DNA from: an uncultured Rhodospirillales bacterium
Lineage (GTDB): Bacteria > Pseudomonadota > Alphaproteobacteria > Reyranellales > Reyranellaceae
Length of the DNA: 64,000 nucleotides
Assembly (NCBI GenBank): GCA_902825855.1
Contig: CADECW010000005.1
Location: 59,331-123,330, forward strand
Direction of reading: 5' to 3'
The notes below the pieces were generated by a model. It did not search any database, had not been told where the DNA came from, and saw only the letters and a list, made by a program, of their open reading frames with translations. Shown one piece after another: positions 28,996 through 37,349 of this stretch. The position numbers and the translations under genes were made by a program. Within the stretch, counting starts at the first letter, position 1, and each line of letters begins with the position of its first letter.

Positions 28996-30309
28996 TCAGC
29001 CGAAGCGCTGGACGACCTGGTCGAACGGCACTTCCTCGCGCTGGCCGGTCCGGCGGTCCTTGACCTCGGCCTTGCCGGCCGTCACTCCCTTGGGACCGAC
29101 AATGACCTGCCAGGGGATTCCGATCAGATCCATGTCGGCGAACTTGGCGCCGGGCCTGAGGTCGCGATCGTCGTGCAGCGCCTCGATGCCCTTGGCGGCA
29201 AGCCCGTCGTAGACCTTCTGGCAGGCGCCGGAGACCGCGCCGTCGTCGGGCTTGAGATTGACGATCGCCACCTTGAAGGGCGCCACCGATTCCGGCCAGA
29301 CGATGCCGGCCTCGTCATGGCTTGCCTCGATGATCCCACCGACCAGGCGCGACACGCCGATGCCATAGGAGCCCATCTCGACGGTGATCTGCTCGCCGCC
29401 CGGGCCTGCCACGACGGCTTTCATGGGTTCGGAATACCTGGTGCCGAAGTAGAAGATATGGCCGACCTCGATGCCGCGCGCAGCCAGCCGCTCGCCCTCG
29501 GGGATCTTCTCGAAGGCGGCCTTGTCGTGCATCTCGTCCGTGGCGGCGTAGAGCGACGTCCACTCGTTCACGATCGGCTGCAGGTCCGTGTCGTAGTCGA
29601 TCGTCCGGCTCAGGATGTCCTTGTCGACCAGGCCCTTGTGGCAGAACACAGCGCTTTCGCCGGTATCGGCCAGCACGATGAACTCGTGGCTGAGGTCGCC
29701 GCCGATCGGTCCGGTGTCTGCCCGCATCGGGATCGCCTTCAAGCCCATGCGCGCGAAGGTGCGCAGGTAGGTCACGAACATCTTGTTGTAGGAGTGGATG
29801 GCGCCTTTCTTGTCGATATCGAAGGAGTAGTTGTCTTTCATCAGGAATTCGCGGCCCCGCATCACGCCGAAGCGCGGGCGTACCTCGTCGCGAAACTTCC
29901 ATTGGATGTGATAGAGATTTCGAGGCAGGTCGCGGTAACTCTTCACGCCGTCGCGGAAGAGAACGCTGATCACCTCCTCATTGGTCGGACCGTAGAGCAT
30001 TTCGCGATCGTGGCGATCCTTGAAGCGCAGCATCTCGGGGCCATAGGCGTCGTAGCGGCCGCTCTCGCGCCACAGATCGGCCGACTGGATGGTCGGCATC
30101 AGCACTTCCTGCGCGCCTGAGCGGTCCTGCTCCTCGCGCACGATGCGCTGGATGTTCTTCAGCACGCGGAAGCCCAAGGGCAGCCATGCATAGATGCCGG
30201 CTGAGGTCTGGCGAATCAGGCCGGCGCGCAGCATCAGCCGGTGCGATGCGATCTGCGCTTCTGCCGGGTTTTCCTTCATGGTCGGCAGGAAGTACTGACT
30301 CATCCGCAT
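28996..30309 (-). CDS. proS: Prolyl-tRNA synthetase (short bacterial form)
   Basis: This 437-residue class II synthetase charges tRNA-Pro. It starts [30 protein letters not shown], split here by its class II motif 1 ([19 protein letters not shown]). The motif 2 region is [21 protein letters not shown] and motif 3 is [13 protein letters not shown]. The YbaK-type editing insertion of about 180 residues found in longer bacterial ProS is absent, as is usual in alphaproteobacteria, so mischarged Ala-tRNA-Pro must be edited in trans. It is divergent from the purine permease gene. Confidence 0.95.
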   Translation of the reverse strand: MRMSQYFLPTMKENPAEAQIASHRLMLRAGLIRQTSAGIYAWLPLGFRVLKNIQRIVREEQDRSGAQEVLMPTIQSADLWRESGRYDAYGPEMLRFKDRHDREMLYGPTNEEVISVLFRDGVKSYRDLPRNLYHIQWKFRDEVRPRFGVMRGREFLMKDNYSFDIDKKGAIHSYNKMFVTYLRTFARMGLKAIPMRADTGPIGGDLSHEFIVLADTGESAVFCHKGLVDKDILSRTIDYDTDLQPIVNEWTSLYAATDEMHDKAAFEKIPEGERLAARGIEVGHIFYFGTRYSEPMKAVVAGPGGEQITVEMGSYGIGVSRLVGGIIEASHDEAGIVWPESVAPFKVAIVNLKPDDGAVSGACQKVYDGLAAKGIEALHDDRDLRPGAKFADMDLIGIPWQVIVGPKGVTAGKAEVKDRRTGQREEVPFDQVVQRFG

Positions 30310-30453
30310 TCTGGTTCGATCCTTGCTGGCCTGGCGAGGTGGCGGCGGACTGTAGGAAACGGGGGGTCCAAAGGCAAACCGGGGCGCCTTCGCCGGCTAG
30401 CTTTGCACAGGCGGATGCCCGCACACTTCACGCGACAATCGGGGGAGAAAACG

Positions 30454-31746
30454 ATGCTCGAGCAGGTCTTCAAGCTCAGCGAAAACAAAACCAATGTCCG
30501 GACCGAGATCGTGGCCGGCATCACGACCTTCCTGACGATGGCCTACATCATCTTCGTCAACCCGGCGATCCTGGCCGAGGCCAAGATGCCGTTCGGCGCG
30601 GTCTTCTCTGCGACCTGCGTGGCCGCCGCCATCGGCTGCTTCCTGATGGCCTTCCTGGCCAACTACCCGATCGCGCTGGCGCCCGGTATGGGGCTGAACG
30701 CCTACTTCGCCTTCGGCGTGGTCGGCGGCATGGGCCACAGCTGGCAGGTGGCGCTGGGCTGCGTCTTCATCTCCGGCGTCATCTTCTTCATCATCAGCGT
30801 GCTGCCGATCCGCGAATGGATCGTCAACGCCATTCCGATGTCGCTCAAGATGGCGATAGCAGCCGGCATCGGCCTGTTCCTGGCGCTGATCGCGCTAAAG
30901 AATTCCGGCATCGTCGTCGCCCATCCGGCGACGCTGGTGACGCATGGCAAGCTTACGAGCTTCCCCGTCATCATGGCGACCCTGGGCTTCTTCCTGATCG
31001 TCGCCCTGGAGCGCCGCCGGGTCATGGGCGGCGTCATCATCGGCATCCTGGTCGTGACCATCGTCGCCATTGTCGCCGGCCAGCAGAAATTCGGCGGCAT
31101 TTTTGACACGCCTCCCTCGCTCTCTCCGGTGCTCCTGCAAATGGATCTCCCCGGCGCGTTCCAGGTCGGGTTGGTGACGGTGGTTTTCGCCTTCCTGTTC
31201 GTCGACCTGTTCGACAACACCGGTACGCTGATCGCGCTCGCCCATCGCGGCGGCTTCATGCGGCCGGACGGCACGGTGCCGCGCCTGCATCGCGCTCTGA
31301 TGGCGGACAGCGGCGCCGCCATGATCGGCGCGGCGGTCGGCACCTCGACGACGACGAGCTACATCGAGAGCGCTTCGGGCATCAACGCAGGCGGCCGCAC
31401 CGGTCTCACCGCCGCCGTCATCGGCCTCCTTTTCCTCCTGGCGCTGTTCGTGTCGCCGCTTGCGGGCTCGATCCCCGCCTACGCCACGGCGCCGGCTCTG
31501 TTCTATGTCGCCTGCCTGATGGTCCGCAGCCTCACAGAGGTAGAATGGGATGACGTGACCGAAGCGGCGCCGGCCGTCGTCACGGCGATCACGATGCCCT
31601 TCACTTTTTCGATCGCCGAGGGCATCGCGTTCGGCTTCATTTCGTACGCCGCAATCAAGGTGGCGACCGGACGCTATCGCGACGTGCATCCGGCAGTCGG
31701 AATTCTGGCTGTGCTTTTCGTGATCAAGTACATGTACATCGGATGA
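30454..31746 (+). CDS. Purine permease, AzgA-type (NCS2 family)
   Basis: This 430-residue membrane transporter has about 12 hydrophobic segments. Characteristic AzgA-family motifs are TEIVAGITTFLTMAYIIFVNP, APGMGLNAYFAFG, the DLFDNTGTLIA segment and GTSTTTSYIESASGINAGGRTGLTA. Proteins of this family carry adenine, guanine or hypoxanthine by proton symport. The ATG at 30454 follows GGGGGAGAAAACG. It is divergent from proS across 144 bp, in which I saw no clear purine riboswitch. Exact substrate unknown. Confidence 0.92.
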   Translation: MLEQVFKLSENKTNVRTEIVAGITTFLTMAYIIFVNPAILAEAKMPFGAVFSATCVAAAIGCFLMAFLANYPIALAPGMGLNAYFAFGVVGGMGHSWQVALGCVFISGVIFFIISVLPIREWIVNAIPMSLKMAIAAGIGLFLALIALKNSGIVVAHPATLVTHGKLTSFPVIMATLGFFLIVALERRRVMGGVIIGILVVTIVAIVAGQQKFGGIFDTPPSLSPVLLQMDLPGAFQVGLVTVVFAFLFVDLFDNTGTLIALAHRGGFMRPDGTVPRLHRALMADSGAAMIGAAVGTSTTTSYIESASGINAGGRTGLTAAVIGLLFLLALFVSPLAGSIPAYATAPALFYVACLMVRSLTEVEWDDVTEAAPAVVTAITMPFTFSIAEGIAFGFISYAAIKVATGRYRDVHPAVGILAVLFVIKYMYIG

Positions 31747-31771
31747 TCACACGCGGAGCGCGGACATTTGT

Positions 31772-31801
31772 TTGTTGTCGAACGATCCTTGCGCTTACAA
31801 A
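31772..31801 (+). promoter_or_regulatory. Possible promoter of an intergenic RNA
   Basis: TTGTTG (31772-31777), an 18-bp spacer and TACAAA (31796-31801) form a reasonable sigma-70 promoter inside the gap between two convergent protein genes. No protein gene follows on this strand, which is why it suggests an RNA gene. Confidence 0.35.
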
Positions 31802-31808
31802 TGTTCTA

Positions 31809-31976
31809 ATTGAAGGCAGGCGTTCGAAAGAAAAGGTCTTGGCAAGACGATGGCTTCCGGCTAAGTAGCCTACGCCTTGGGCGCAGCCCGAGTTTTAGGG
31901 AGGAGAGCAGCAAAAGCTGCCGATGCAAGTTTCGGGGGTAGAGGGACGGCGGGCCAGGAGCCCGCTGTTTCCTTTT
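31809..31976 (+). ncRNA. Candidate structured small RNA
   Basis: This stretch of about 168 nt contains five consecutive short hairpins: GTCTT/AAGAC (31836-31848), GGCT/AGCC (31859-31870), CTTGGGC/GCCCGAG followed by TTTT (31876-31896), GCAGC/GCTGC with an AAAA loop (31907-31920), and a terminator (31947-31980). Upstream is a promoter-like pair. It has no open reading frame with a credible start. It does not fold as one long hairpin, which argues against 6S RNA, and it lacks the signal-recognition-particle consensus. It could instead be a long 3' UTR of the purine permease gene. Confidence 0.4.
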
Positions 31977-31980
31977 GGAT
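31947..31980 (+). terminator. Rho-independent terminator after the purine permease/candidate RNA
   Basis: A GC-rich stem GCGGGC with GCCCGC, extended by two further pairs and closed by a CAGGA loop, is followed by TGTTTCCTTTT on the plus strand. It lies between two convergent genes, where a terminator is expected. Confidence 0.6.
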
Positions 31981-32019
31981 CAATGACTTAGACGGCGCTC
32001 CTAAGATCTGGCATTGCGC

Positions 32020-32262
32020 TCATTCAACCATTTGACGGAAGCTGAAGAAATCCGACTGGTGGAGGAAATAGAAGCCGATCCACACGACGGCCGCGACGAT
32101 CGACGTGATGATCGCCTTGCGGAGGAGCTGCGGCCGCTCCGGGGCGCCTCGCTCCTCTCCCCGACCTGGATTTTCGATCCTGCGCACGCCGAGCGGCAGC
32201 ACGGCGAACAGGATTGTCCACCAGATCACCAGGTAGACCATGATGCCGGTGGCCCAGGACAT
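32020..32262 (-). CDS. DUF1467 family membrane protein
   Basis: This 80-residue protein has two hydrophobic segments (about residues 6-26 and 50-68) with PLGVRRIE between them, the pattern of the DUF1467 family found in alphaproteobacteria. Its function is unknown. The ATG at 32262 lies 34 bases after the methylmalonyl-CoA epimerase gene and it ends the operon. The position next to proS, mce and rnj is conserved in my experience of these genomes. Confidence 0.85.
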   Translation of the reverse strand: MSWATGIMVYLVIWWTILFAVLPLGVRRIENPGRGEERGAPERPQLLRKAIITSIVAAVVWIGFYFLHQSDFFSFRQMVE

Positions 32263-32296
32263 GGCGCTACCTGCTCGCTGTCACCGCTGGAAACCC

Positions 32297-32701
32297 TCAG
32301 ACCTGCTCGAGCTCGATCAACGTCCCCGTGAAGTCCTTGGGATGGAGGAACAGTACGGGCTTGTCGTGGGCGCCGATCTTGGGCTCGCCGTCGCCCAGCA
32401 CGCGCGCGCCCCCAGCCTTGAGCTTGTCGCGGGCGGCATAGATGTCCTCAACCTCATAACAGACATGGTGAATGCCGCCGTCGGCGTTGCGCGTCAGGAA
32501 GTTGGCGATAGGCGATTTCTCGCCGAGTGGATGCAGCAGCTCGATCTTGGTGTTGGGCAACTCGACGAACACGACTGTCACGCCGTGAGCGGGCTGCGCC
32601 TTGGGGGCGCTCACCCTGGCACCCATCACGGTCCGATAGAGTTCAGCCGCCTTGGCTAGGTCCGGTACGGCGATGGCGATATGGTTCAGGCGTCCGATCA
32701 T
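32297..32701 (-). CDS. mce: Methylmalonyl-CoA epimerase
   Basis: This 134-residue vicinal-oxygen-chelate enzyme interconverts the (R) and (S) forms of methylmalonyl-CoA in propionyl-CoA metabolism. The motifs are RLNHIAIAVPDL with the first metal His, the LPNTKIELLHPLGEKSPI segment, GGIHHVCYEVEDI with the second His, and a final LIELEQ with the metal Glu. The ATG has GCAGGAGA upstream. It follows RNase J by 17 bases. Confidence 0.94.
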   Translation of the reverse strand: MIGRLNHIAIAVPDLAKAAELYRTVMGARVSAPKAQPAHGVTVVFVELPNTKIELLHPLGEKSPIANFLTRNADGGIHHVCYEVEDIYAARDKLKAGGARVLGDGEPKIGAHDKPVLFLHPKDFTGTLIELEQV

Positions 32702-32718
32702 CGGGGTCTCCTGCGGGC

Positions 32719-34371
32719 TTAGATGCGGACGATGTGCACGTCCGTCAACGGCTTCTTGCCGAGGTGCGCGCGCACGACGCGCCGCACGGCCTGGCGCGCC
32801 GCCTCCTCGATCCGGCCGTCGTCGCGGCGCTCGGCGGCGCTGAGCTCGGCAAGCATTTCGCTGAGGCCGGCCGTGATCGCCTCGCCCAGCGTACCGTCGC
32901 TATCGTCGATGCCGCGGAGGGAGACCTTGGGGGCCGCCAGCGGCCGGCCGCCCTTGTCGACCACCAGCGTGGCCGCCGCGGCGCCGTTCCACAGGAGCTT
33001 GCGCCGCTCCTTCAATGGCGCGCCGTCGAGCGGCGTCAAGACGTCGCCATCGCGCGCCAGCCGGCCGGCATGGACGTGATCGACGATTTCGGCCGGCCCC
33101 GGCGCCAGCCGGACCAGGGTGCCGTTGGGCGCCAGAACCGTCTCGGGCACCTGGCAGGTCCGCGCGAGGGCCGCGTGCTCGACCATGTGACGAACCTCGC
33201 CATGGACCGGCACGGCGATCCTGGGGCGGATCCACTGATATACGCGCACCAGCTCGTCGCGCGCCGGATGGCCGGAGACGTGGATGCCGGCCTCGCTGTC
33301 GGTGACGATTGCGACACCACGCGCCATCAGCGCGTTCTGCAGGCGGCCCACTGCCCGCTCGTTGCCCGGGATCACGCGCGAGGAGAAGATCGCGGTGTCT
33401 CCCTCCTCCAGCACCAGGTCGCGATGCTCGCCGTTGGCAAGCTTCGCCATCGAGGCGCGCGGCTCGCCCTGGCTTCCGGTGCAGATGAAGAGGACCTTGT
33501 CACGCGGCAGGTAGCCCGCCTGCTGTTCGGGGATGCATTGCGGGAAATCGAGCAGGTAGCCGCATTCCTGGGCCGCTTCGACCATGCGTGTCAGCGCCCG
33601 GCCCGACAGCACGGGATGGCGCCCGGCGGCCACGGCCGCCAGGGCAACGCTCTCGACGCGCGCCAAATTTGAGGCAAAGCAGGTCACGGCGACCCGGCAC
33701 CTGGCGGTCTTCACCAGCTTCTCGAGGTTCGCGCGCACCGTCGATTCCGACCCCGCCTCGCCTTCGACGAAGACGTTGGTGCTGTCGCAAACCATGGCGA
33801 GGGCGCCTTCCTCGCCGATGCGCCGCAACATCGCCTCGTCGGTCACCTCGCCCAGCAGTGGCTCGGGGTCGATCTTCCAGTCGCCGGTATGGAACACCGT
33901 GCCGAGCCGGGTGCGAATCGCCAGCGCATTGGGCTCGAGGATCGAGTGCGTCATCGTGATCAGCTCGAGCTCGAACGGCGTCAGGCTGAGCTTGCCGCCC
34001 AACGGGATCTCGGTGATGGGCACGGCATCCATCAGGCCGGCCTCGACCAGCTTGCGACGCAGAACCGAGGCCGCAAACGGCGTGGCGTAGACCGGCGCCC
34101 TGAGCCGCGGCCAGAGGTCGGCGACGGCGCCGAGATGATCCTCGTGGGCGTGGGTCAGCACGATGCCCAACAGGTCGTCGCGACGTTCCTCGATGAAGGC
34201 GGGATCGGGCATCACGACATCGACACCCGGCATGGAATCGTCGGCGAAGCCGATGCCGAGATCGATCATCAGCCACTTGCCGGCGTGGCCGTAGAGATTG
34301 AGGTTCATGCCGATCTCGCCCGCGCCGCCGAGCGCGAGGAACAGCAACTCGTCGTTGCCGGGAACGGTCAT
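32719..34371 (-). CDS. rnj: Ribonuclease J (metallo-beta-lactamase/beta-CASP family)
   Basis: This 550-residue nuclease has 5'-to-3' exonuclease and endonuclease activity in RNA decay and rRNA maturation. The zinc motif HAHEDH is at residues 74-79, with LGGAGEIGMN before it. The beta-CASP region includes FICTGSQGEPRASM and SSRVIPGNE, and VSGHPARDEL follows. The ATG overlaps the coaX stop (ATGA). Alphaproteobacteria commonly carry RNase J together with RNase E. Confidence 0.95.
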   Translation of the reverse strand: MTVPGNDELLFLALGGAGEIGMNLNLYGHAGKWLMIDLGIGFADDSMPGVDVVMPDPAFIEERRDDLLGIVLTHAHEDHLGAVADLWPRLRAPVYATPFAASVLRRKLVEAGLMDAVPITEIPLGGKLSLTPFELELITMTHSILEPNALAIRTRLGTVFHTGDWKIDPEPLLGEVTDEAMLRRIGEEGALAMVCDSTNVFVEGEAGSESTVRANLEKLVKTARCRVAVTCFASNLARVESVALAAVAAGRHPVLSGRALTRMVEAAQECGYLLDFPQCIPEQQAGYLPRDKVLFICTGSQGEPRASMAKLANGEHRDLVLEEGDTAIFSSRVIPGNERAVGRLQNALMARGVAIVTDSEAGIHVSGHPARDELVRVYQWIRPRIAVPVHGEVRHMVEHAALARTCQVPETVLAPNGTLVRLAPGPAEIVDHVHAGRLARDGDVLTPLDGAPLKERRKLLWNGAAAATLVVDKGGRPLAAPKVSLRGIDDSDGTLGEAITAGLSEMLAELSAAERRDDGRIEEAARQAVRRVVRAHLGKKPLTDVHIVRI

Positions 34372-35138
34372 GCCGCCTTCTTGCTGCGCTTCCAGATCTC
34401 GATCAGGCCACGCGCCGTGATGTCGGTCGCCACCTGATCGATCACCGAGATATAGCCGTCAAAGACCGGGGCGAGGCCGCCGGTCGAGACCACCTTCATG
34501 GGCTTCCCGAACTCGGCCTTGATACGCGTGACGATGCCCTCGATCAGGCCGACATAGCCCCAGAACACACCGGTATGCATGCAGGCGACCGTCGTCGTTC
34601 CGATCACCTTCTCCGGCTTCTCGACCACGATACGCGGCAACAGCGCCGCGGCCGCGACCAGTGCCTCGATGCTGAGGTTGGGGCCGGGTGCGATGGCGCC
34701 GCCGCAATAGCTGCCCTCCTCGTCGACGACATCGAAGTTGGTGGCGGTGCCGAAGTCCACGACGACCACCGGCGTCCGGGGGAACATCAGGCTCGCGCCG
34801 ACCGTGTTGCAGATCCGGTCGGCGCCGGCGCCCACACCCTTGATCTTGATGCCATGGATGACATTCGGCTCGCCGATGAACATCGGCTCGCAATTGAGGT
34901 AGCGCGTGCAAAGGCGGCGCAGATTGAAATTCGCCTGGGGCACGACGCTTCCGATGATGGCGTCGGTGACCGTCTTGGGATCGATGTTCTCCATGCGCAT
35001 CAGCTCGAACAGCCAGACCGCGTGCTCGTCGGCGGTGCGCATGGCCGAGGTGTGCTGGCGCCATTCGCCGAGGATGCGATCTCCGTCGACGACGCCGAAC
35101 TTGATGTTCGTGTTGTTGCAGTTGATGGCAAGCAGCAT
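34368..35138 (-). CDS. coaX: Type III pantothenate kinase, with altered phosphate-loop residues
   Basis: This 256-residue protein of the ASKHA fold should phosphorylate pantothenate, the first step of coenzyme A synthesis. The GADR motif (residues 105-108) and VVVDFGTATNFDVV (Asp128) are present. The N-terminal phosphate loop, normally Asp-x-Gly-Asn-Thr, reads MLLAINCNNTN, so the usual Asp6 is Asn and the Gly is also Asn. I checked the codons and Asn6 is AAC. The rest of the protein looks intact, so it may be a variant subfamily rather than a dead gene. AGGAGA precedes the ATG, and the gene sits between birA and rnj. Confidence 0.88.
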   Translation of the reverse strand: MLLAINCNNTNIKFGVVDGDRILGEWRQHTSAMRTADEHAVWLFELMRMENIDPKTVTDAIIGSVVPQANFNLRRLCTRYLNCEPMFIGEPNVIHGIKIKGVGAGADRICNTVGASLMFPRTPVVVVDFGTATNFDVVDEEGSYCGGAIAPGPNLSIEALVAAAALLPRIVVEKPEKVIGTTTVACMHTGVFWGYVGLIEGIVTRIKAEFGKPMKVVSTGGLAPVFDGYISVIDQVATDITARGLIEIWKRSKKAA

Positions 35139-35156
35139 GGCGTTCTCCTACTCAAC

Positions 35157-35891
35157 TCAGGTCGCGCGGGCCAACAACTCACCCGACACGATCCGCCGTG
35201 GACCGGATGCGGTCTTCAGCAGCAGGGCGCCTTGGTGGTCGACGCCATCGAAGCGGCCGCGTACCAGCTCGTCGCCCAGCCTCACGTCGACTTCGGCTCC
35301 GAGCGGACCGGCCTTGGCCAGCCAATGCGCGCGCACCATCGCAAAACCTTCATGCCGCCACCCGGTCACCCGGGCGGCGAGAGCTGCGACGAGTTTTCCC
35401 AGCGTCGCCTCCACCGAGCCGCCCAGCGCTGCCCCGGGATAACGCATTTCGGGCAGCTGAGGTGCAAAGCCGACATTGACGCCGATGCCGGCGATGACGT
35501 GTTGCACCATGCCGGTCTGGGCGATCGCGCTTTCGAGCAGGATGCCGGCCACCTTGCCGCCGTCGACCAGCACGTCGTTGGGCCACTTCAGGCGGACCGT
35601 GCGGCCGGCCGGGACGATGTCGGCCACCGCCAGGGCAGCGACGAAGCCCAGTTCGGCGGCGCGTGCAGCCGGACAGTCGGGTCTCAGGATGGTCGAGGTG
35701 TAGAGATTGCCCACCGGGGAGGCCCAGCGGCGGCCACGGCGGCCCCTGCCGCCGGTCTGCTCGCGGGCCCACACGATGGTGCCTTCGGGGGCGCCGTCAT
35801 CGGCGAGGCGCGCCGCTTCGTCGTTGGTGCTGCTGACGCAATCGAGCGCGACCAGCCGCCACCCGTCCGGCAGGACGGGCGCGGGATTCAC
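35157..35891 (-). CDS. birA: Biotin--[acetyl-CoA-carboxylase] ligase, catalytic domain only
   Basis: This 244-residue ligase attaches biotin to carboxylases. The biotin/ATP motif appears as GRGRRGRRWASPVGNLYTS, then KWPNDVLVDGGKVAGILLE with the catalytic Lys, and a short C-terminal SH3-like domain (DVRLGDELVRGRFDGVD). It lacks the N-terminal DNA-binding domain of the E. coli enzyme, so it cannot repress biotin genes. The GTG at 35891 overlaps the nuoN stop as GTGA, which places it at the end of the nuo transcript. Confidence 0.93.
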   Translation of the reverse strand: MNPAPVLPDGWRLVALDCVSSTNDEAARLADDGAPEGTIVWAREQTGGRGRRGRRWASPVGNLYTSTILRPDCPAARAAELGFVAALAVADIVPAGRTVRLKWPNDVLVDGGKVAGILLESAIAQTGMVQHVIAGIGVNVGFAPQLPEMRYPGAALGGSVEATLGKLVAALAARVTGWRHEGFAMVRAHWLAKAGPLGAEVDVRLGDELVRGRFDGVDHQGALLLKTASGPRRIVSGELLARAT

Positions 35892-37333
35892 GGAAAGAGG
35901 CCCTTCGCCGCGGAGGCGGCGACGACGCTGAGCGGCTGCGGCGCCAGCGAGAACACCGCGACGATGATGGCGGACGCGAAGGCAACGACGCGATTGACGC
36001 CGAACTGCGGTTGGTCGATCGCTTCGCCTGCTGGTTCGTCGAAATACATCACCTTGACGATGCGCAGGTAGTAGTAGGACGCCACTACGGAGGCTAGTAC
36101 GCCGAGCACTGCGGGCCAGTAGAGCTTGGCCTCGACGGCCGCCATGAAAATGTAAAGCTTGCCCCAGAAGCCCGCGAGCGGCGGAATGCCGGCCAGCGAG
36201 AACATGAACAGCAGCAGCGCGAAGGCCATCATCGGCTGGCTGCGCGCCAGGCCCGCCAGGTCGGCGATGCCTTCGACCATGACGCCGCGGCGCTTCATCA
36301 GCAGGATGGTGGCGAACACGCCGAGCGTCATCACCAGGTAGATGGCGAGGTAGAAGACCACCGCCTGGATGCCCTTCTCGCTGCCGCTCGCCAGGCCGAG
36401 CAGGATGTAGCCGACGTTGCCGATCGAGGAATAGGCCATCAGGCGCTTGATGTTCTGCTGGCGGAGCGCGGCAAAGGCGCCGAGCGCCATCGACAGGATC
36501 GAGGCAGCGACGATGATCTGCTGCCACTGCCCGAACAACGGCTTGAACGGGCCCATCAGGACCGAGACCAGCAGCGACATCGCGGCGATCTTCGGTGCGA
36601 CGGCGAACAGCGCCGTTACAGGAGTCGGTGCGCCCTCGTAGACGTCGGGCGTCCACATGTGGAATGGCACGGCCGAAACTTTGAAGGCGAGACCGGCGAC
36701 TACGAACACCAGGCCGACGATGACACCGCTCTCCGCACCCTTGCCGTCGAGCAGGGCCTTGGAAATCTCGACGAAGGCCGTGCCGCCGCAGAAGCCGTAG
36801 ATCAGCGAAGCGCCGAACAGCAGCATTCCCGAGGCGACGGAGCCCAGGACGAAGTACTTCACGCCCGCTTCGGTCGAGCGCACGCTGTCGCGCTGGAAGG
36901 CGGCAACGACGTAGAGAGCCAGCGATTGCAGCTCGAGGCCGACGTACAAGGCCATCAGGTCGTTGGCCGAGATCATCAGCATCATGCCGAGGGTGGCCAG
37001 CGCGACCAGCAGCGGGTACTCGAAGCGCCAGATCCTGGCCTGCTCGAAGTAGGCTCGCGACATCAGGATGGTGATGGCCGCTCCGACCAGCACCAGCGCC
37101 TTCATGGTCGTGGTCAGCCGGTCGACGATGAACAGCGAGGCGAAGGCCGTGCCTTCACGATAGGGCATGAACAGCAGGACAGCAGTGACCAACAGCGCCA
37201 GCGACGCCGATACCGACACGAAAGCCGTCGACGCTTCGCCGCGGACAACGCCGTAGATCAGCAACAGGGCCGTGACCGCCGCGAGGAACAGCTCGGGTCG
37301 CGCCAGAGACCAGGATTCGAGACCGACAACCAT
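35888..37333 (-). CDS. nuoN: NADH-quinone oxidoreductase subunit N
   Basis: This 481-residue antiporter-like membrane subunit of complex I takes part in proton pumping. It has about 14 hydrophobic segments, and the conserved charged helix text FKVSAVPFHMWTPDVYEGAPTPVTA is clear. I prefer the ATG at 37333, which has GGGAG eight bases upstream, over the GTG at 37342. It is the last nuo gene and overlaps birA by four bases. Confidence 0.95.
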   Translation of the reverse strand: MVVGLESWSLARPELFLAAVTALLLIYGVVRGEASTAFVSVSASLALLVTAVLLFMPYREGTAFASLFIVDRLTTTMKALVLVGAAITILMSRAYFEQARIWRFEYPLLVALATLGMMLMISANDLMALYVGLELQSLALYVVAAFQRDSVRSTEAGVKYFVLGSVASGMLLFGASLIYGFCGGTAFVEISKALLDGKGAESGVIVGLVFVVAGLAFKVSAVPFHMWTPDVYEGAPTPVTALFAVAPKIAAMSLLVSVLMGPFKPLFGQWQQIIVAASILSMALGAFAALRQQNIKRLMAYSSIGNVGYILLGLASGSEKGIQAVVFYLAIYLVMTLGVFATILLMKRRGVMVEGIADLAGLARSQPMMAFALLLFMFSLAGIPPLAGFWGKLYIFMAAVEAKLYWPAVLGVLASVVASYYYLRIVKVMYFDEPAGEAIDQPQFGVNRVVAFASAIIVAVFSLAPQPLSVVAASAAKGLFP

Positions 37334-37349
37334 GTTCGTCACTCCCGGG

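Noticed and set aside
30310..30453. A purine riboswitch before the purine permease gene
   Set aside because: I could not find the conserved three-stem core with its T-rich loops; the region is a simple divergent promoter gap.
31809..31976. 6S RNA or signal-recognition-particle RNA in the gap after the purine permease
   Set aside because: The 5' and 3' parts do not pair into one long hairpin, and the conserved SRP loop bases are missing.
34368..35138. coaX as a pseudogene because of the Asn6 change
   Set aside because: The frame is intact, the other motifs are kept and the gene is tightly packed in an operon, so a functional variant is more likely.
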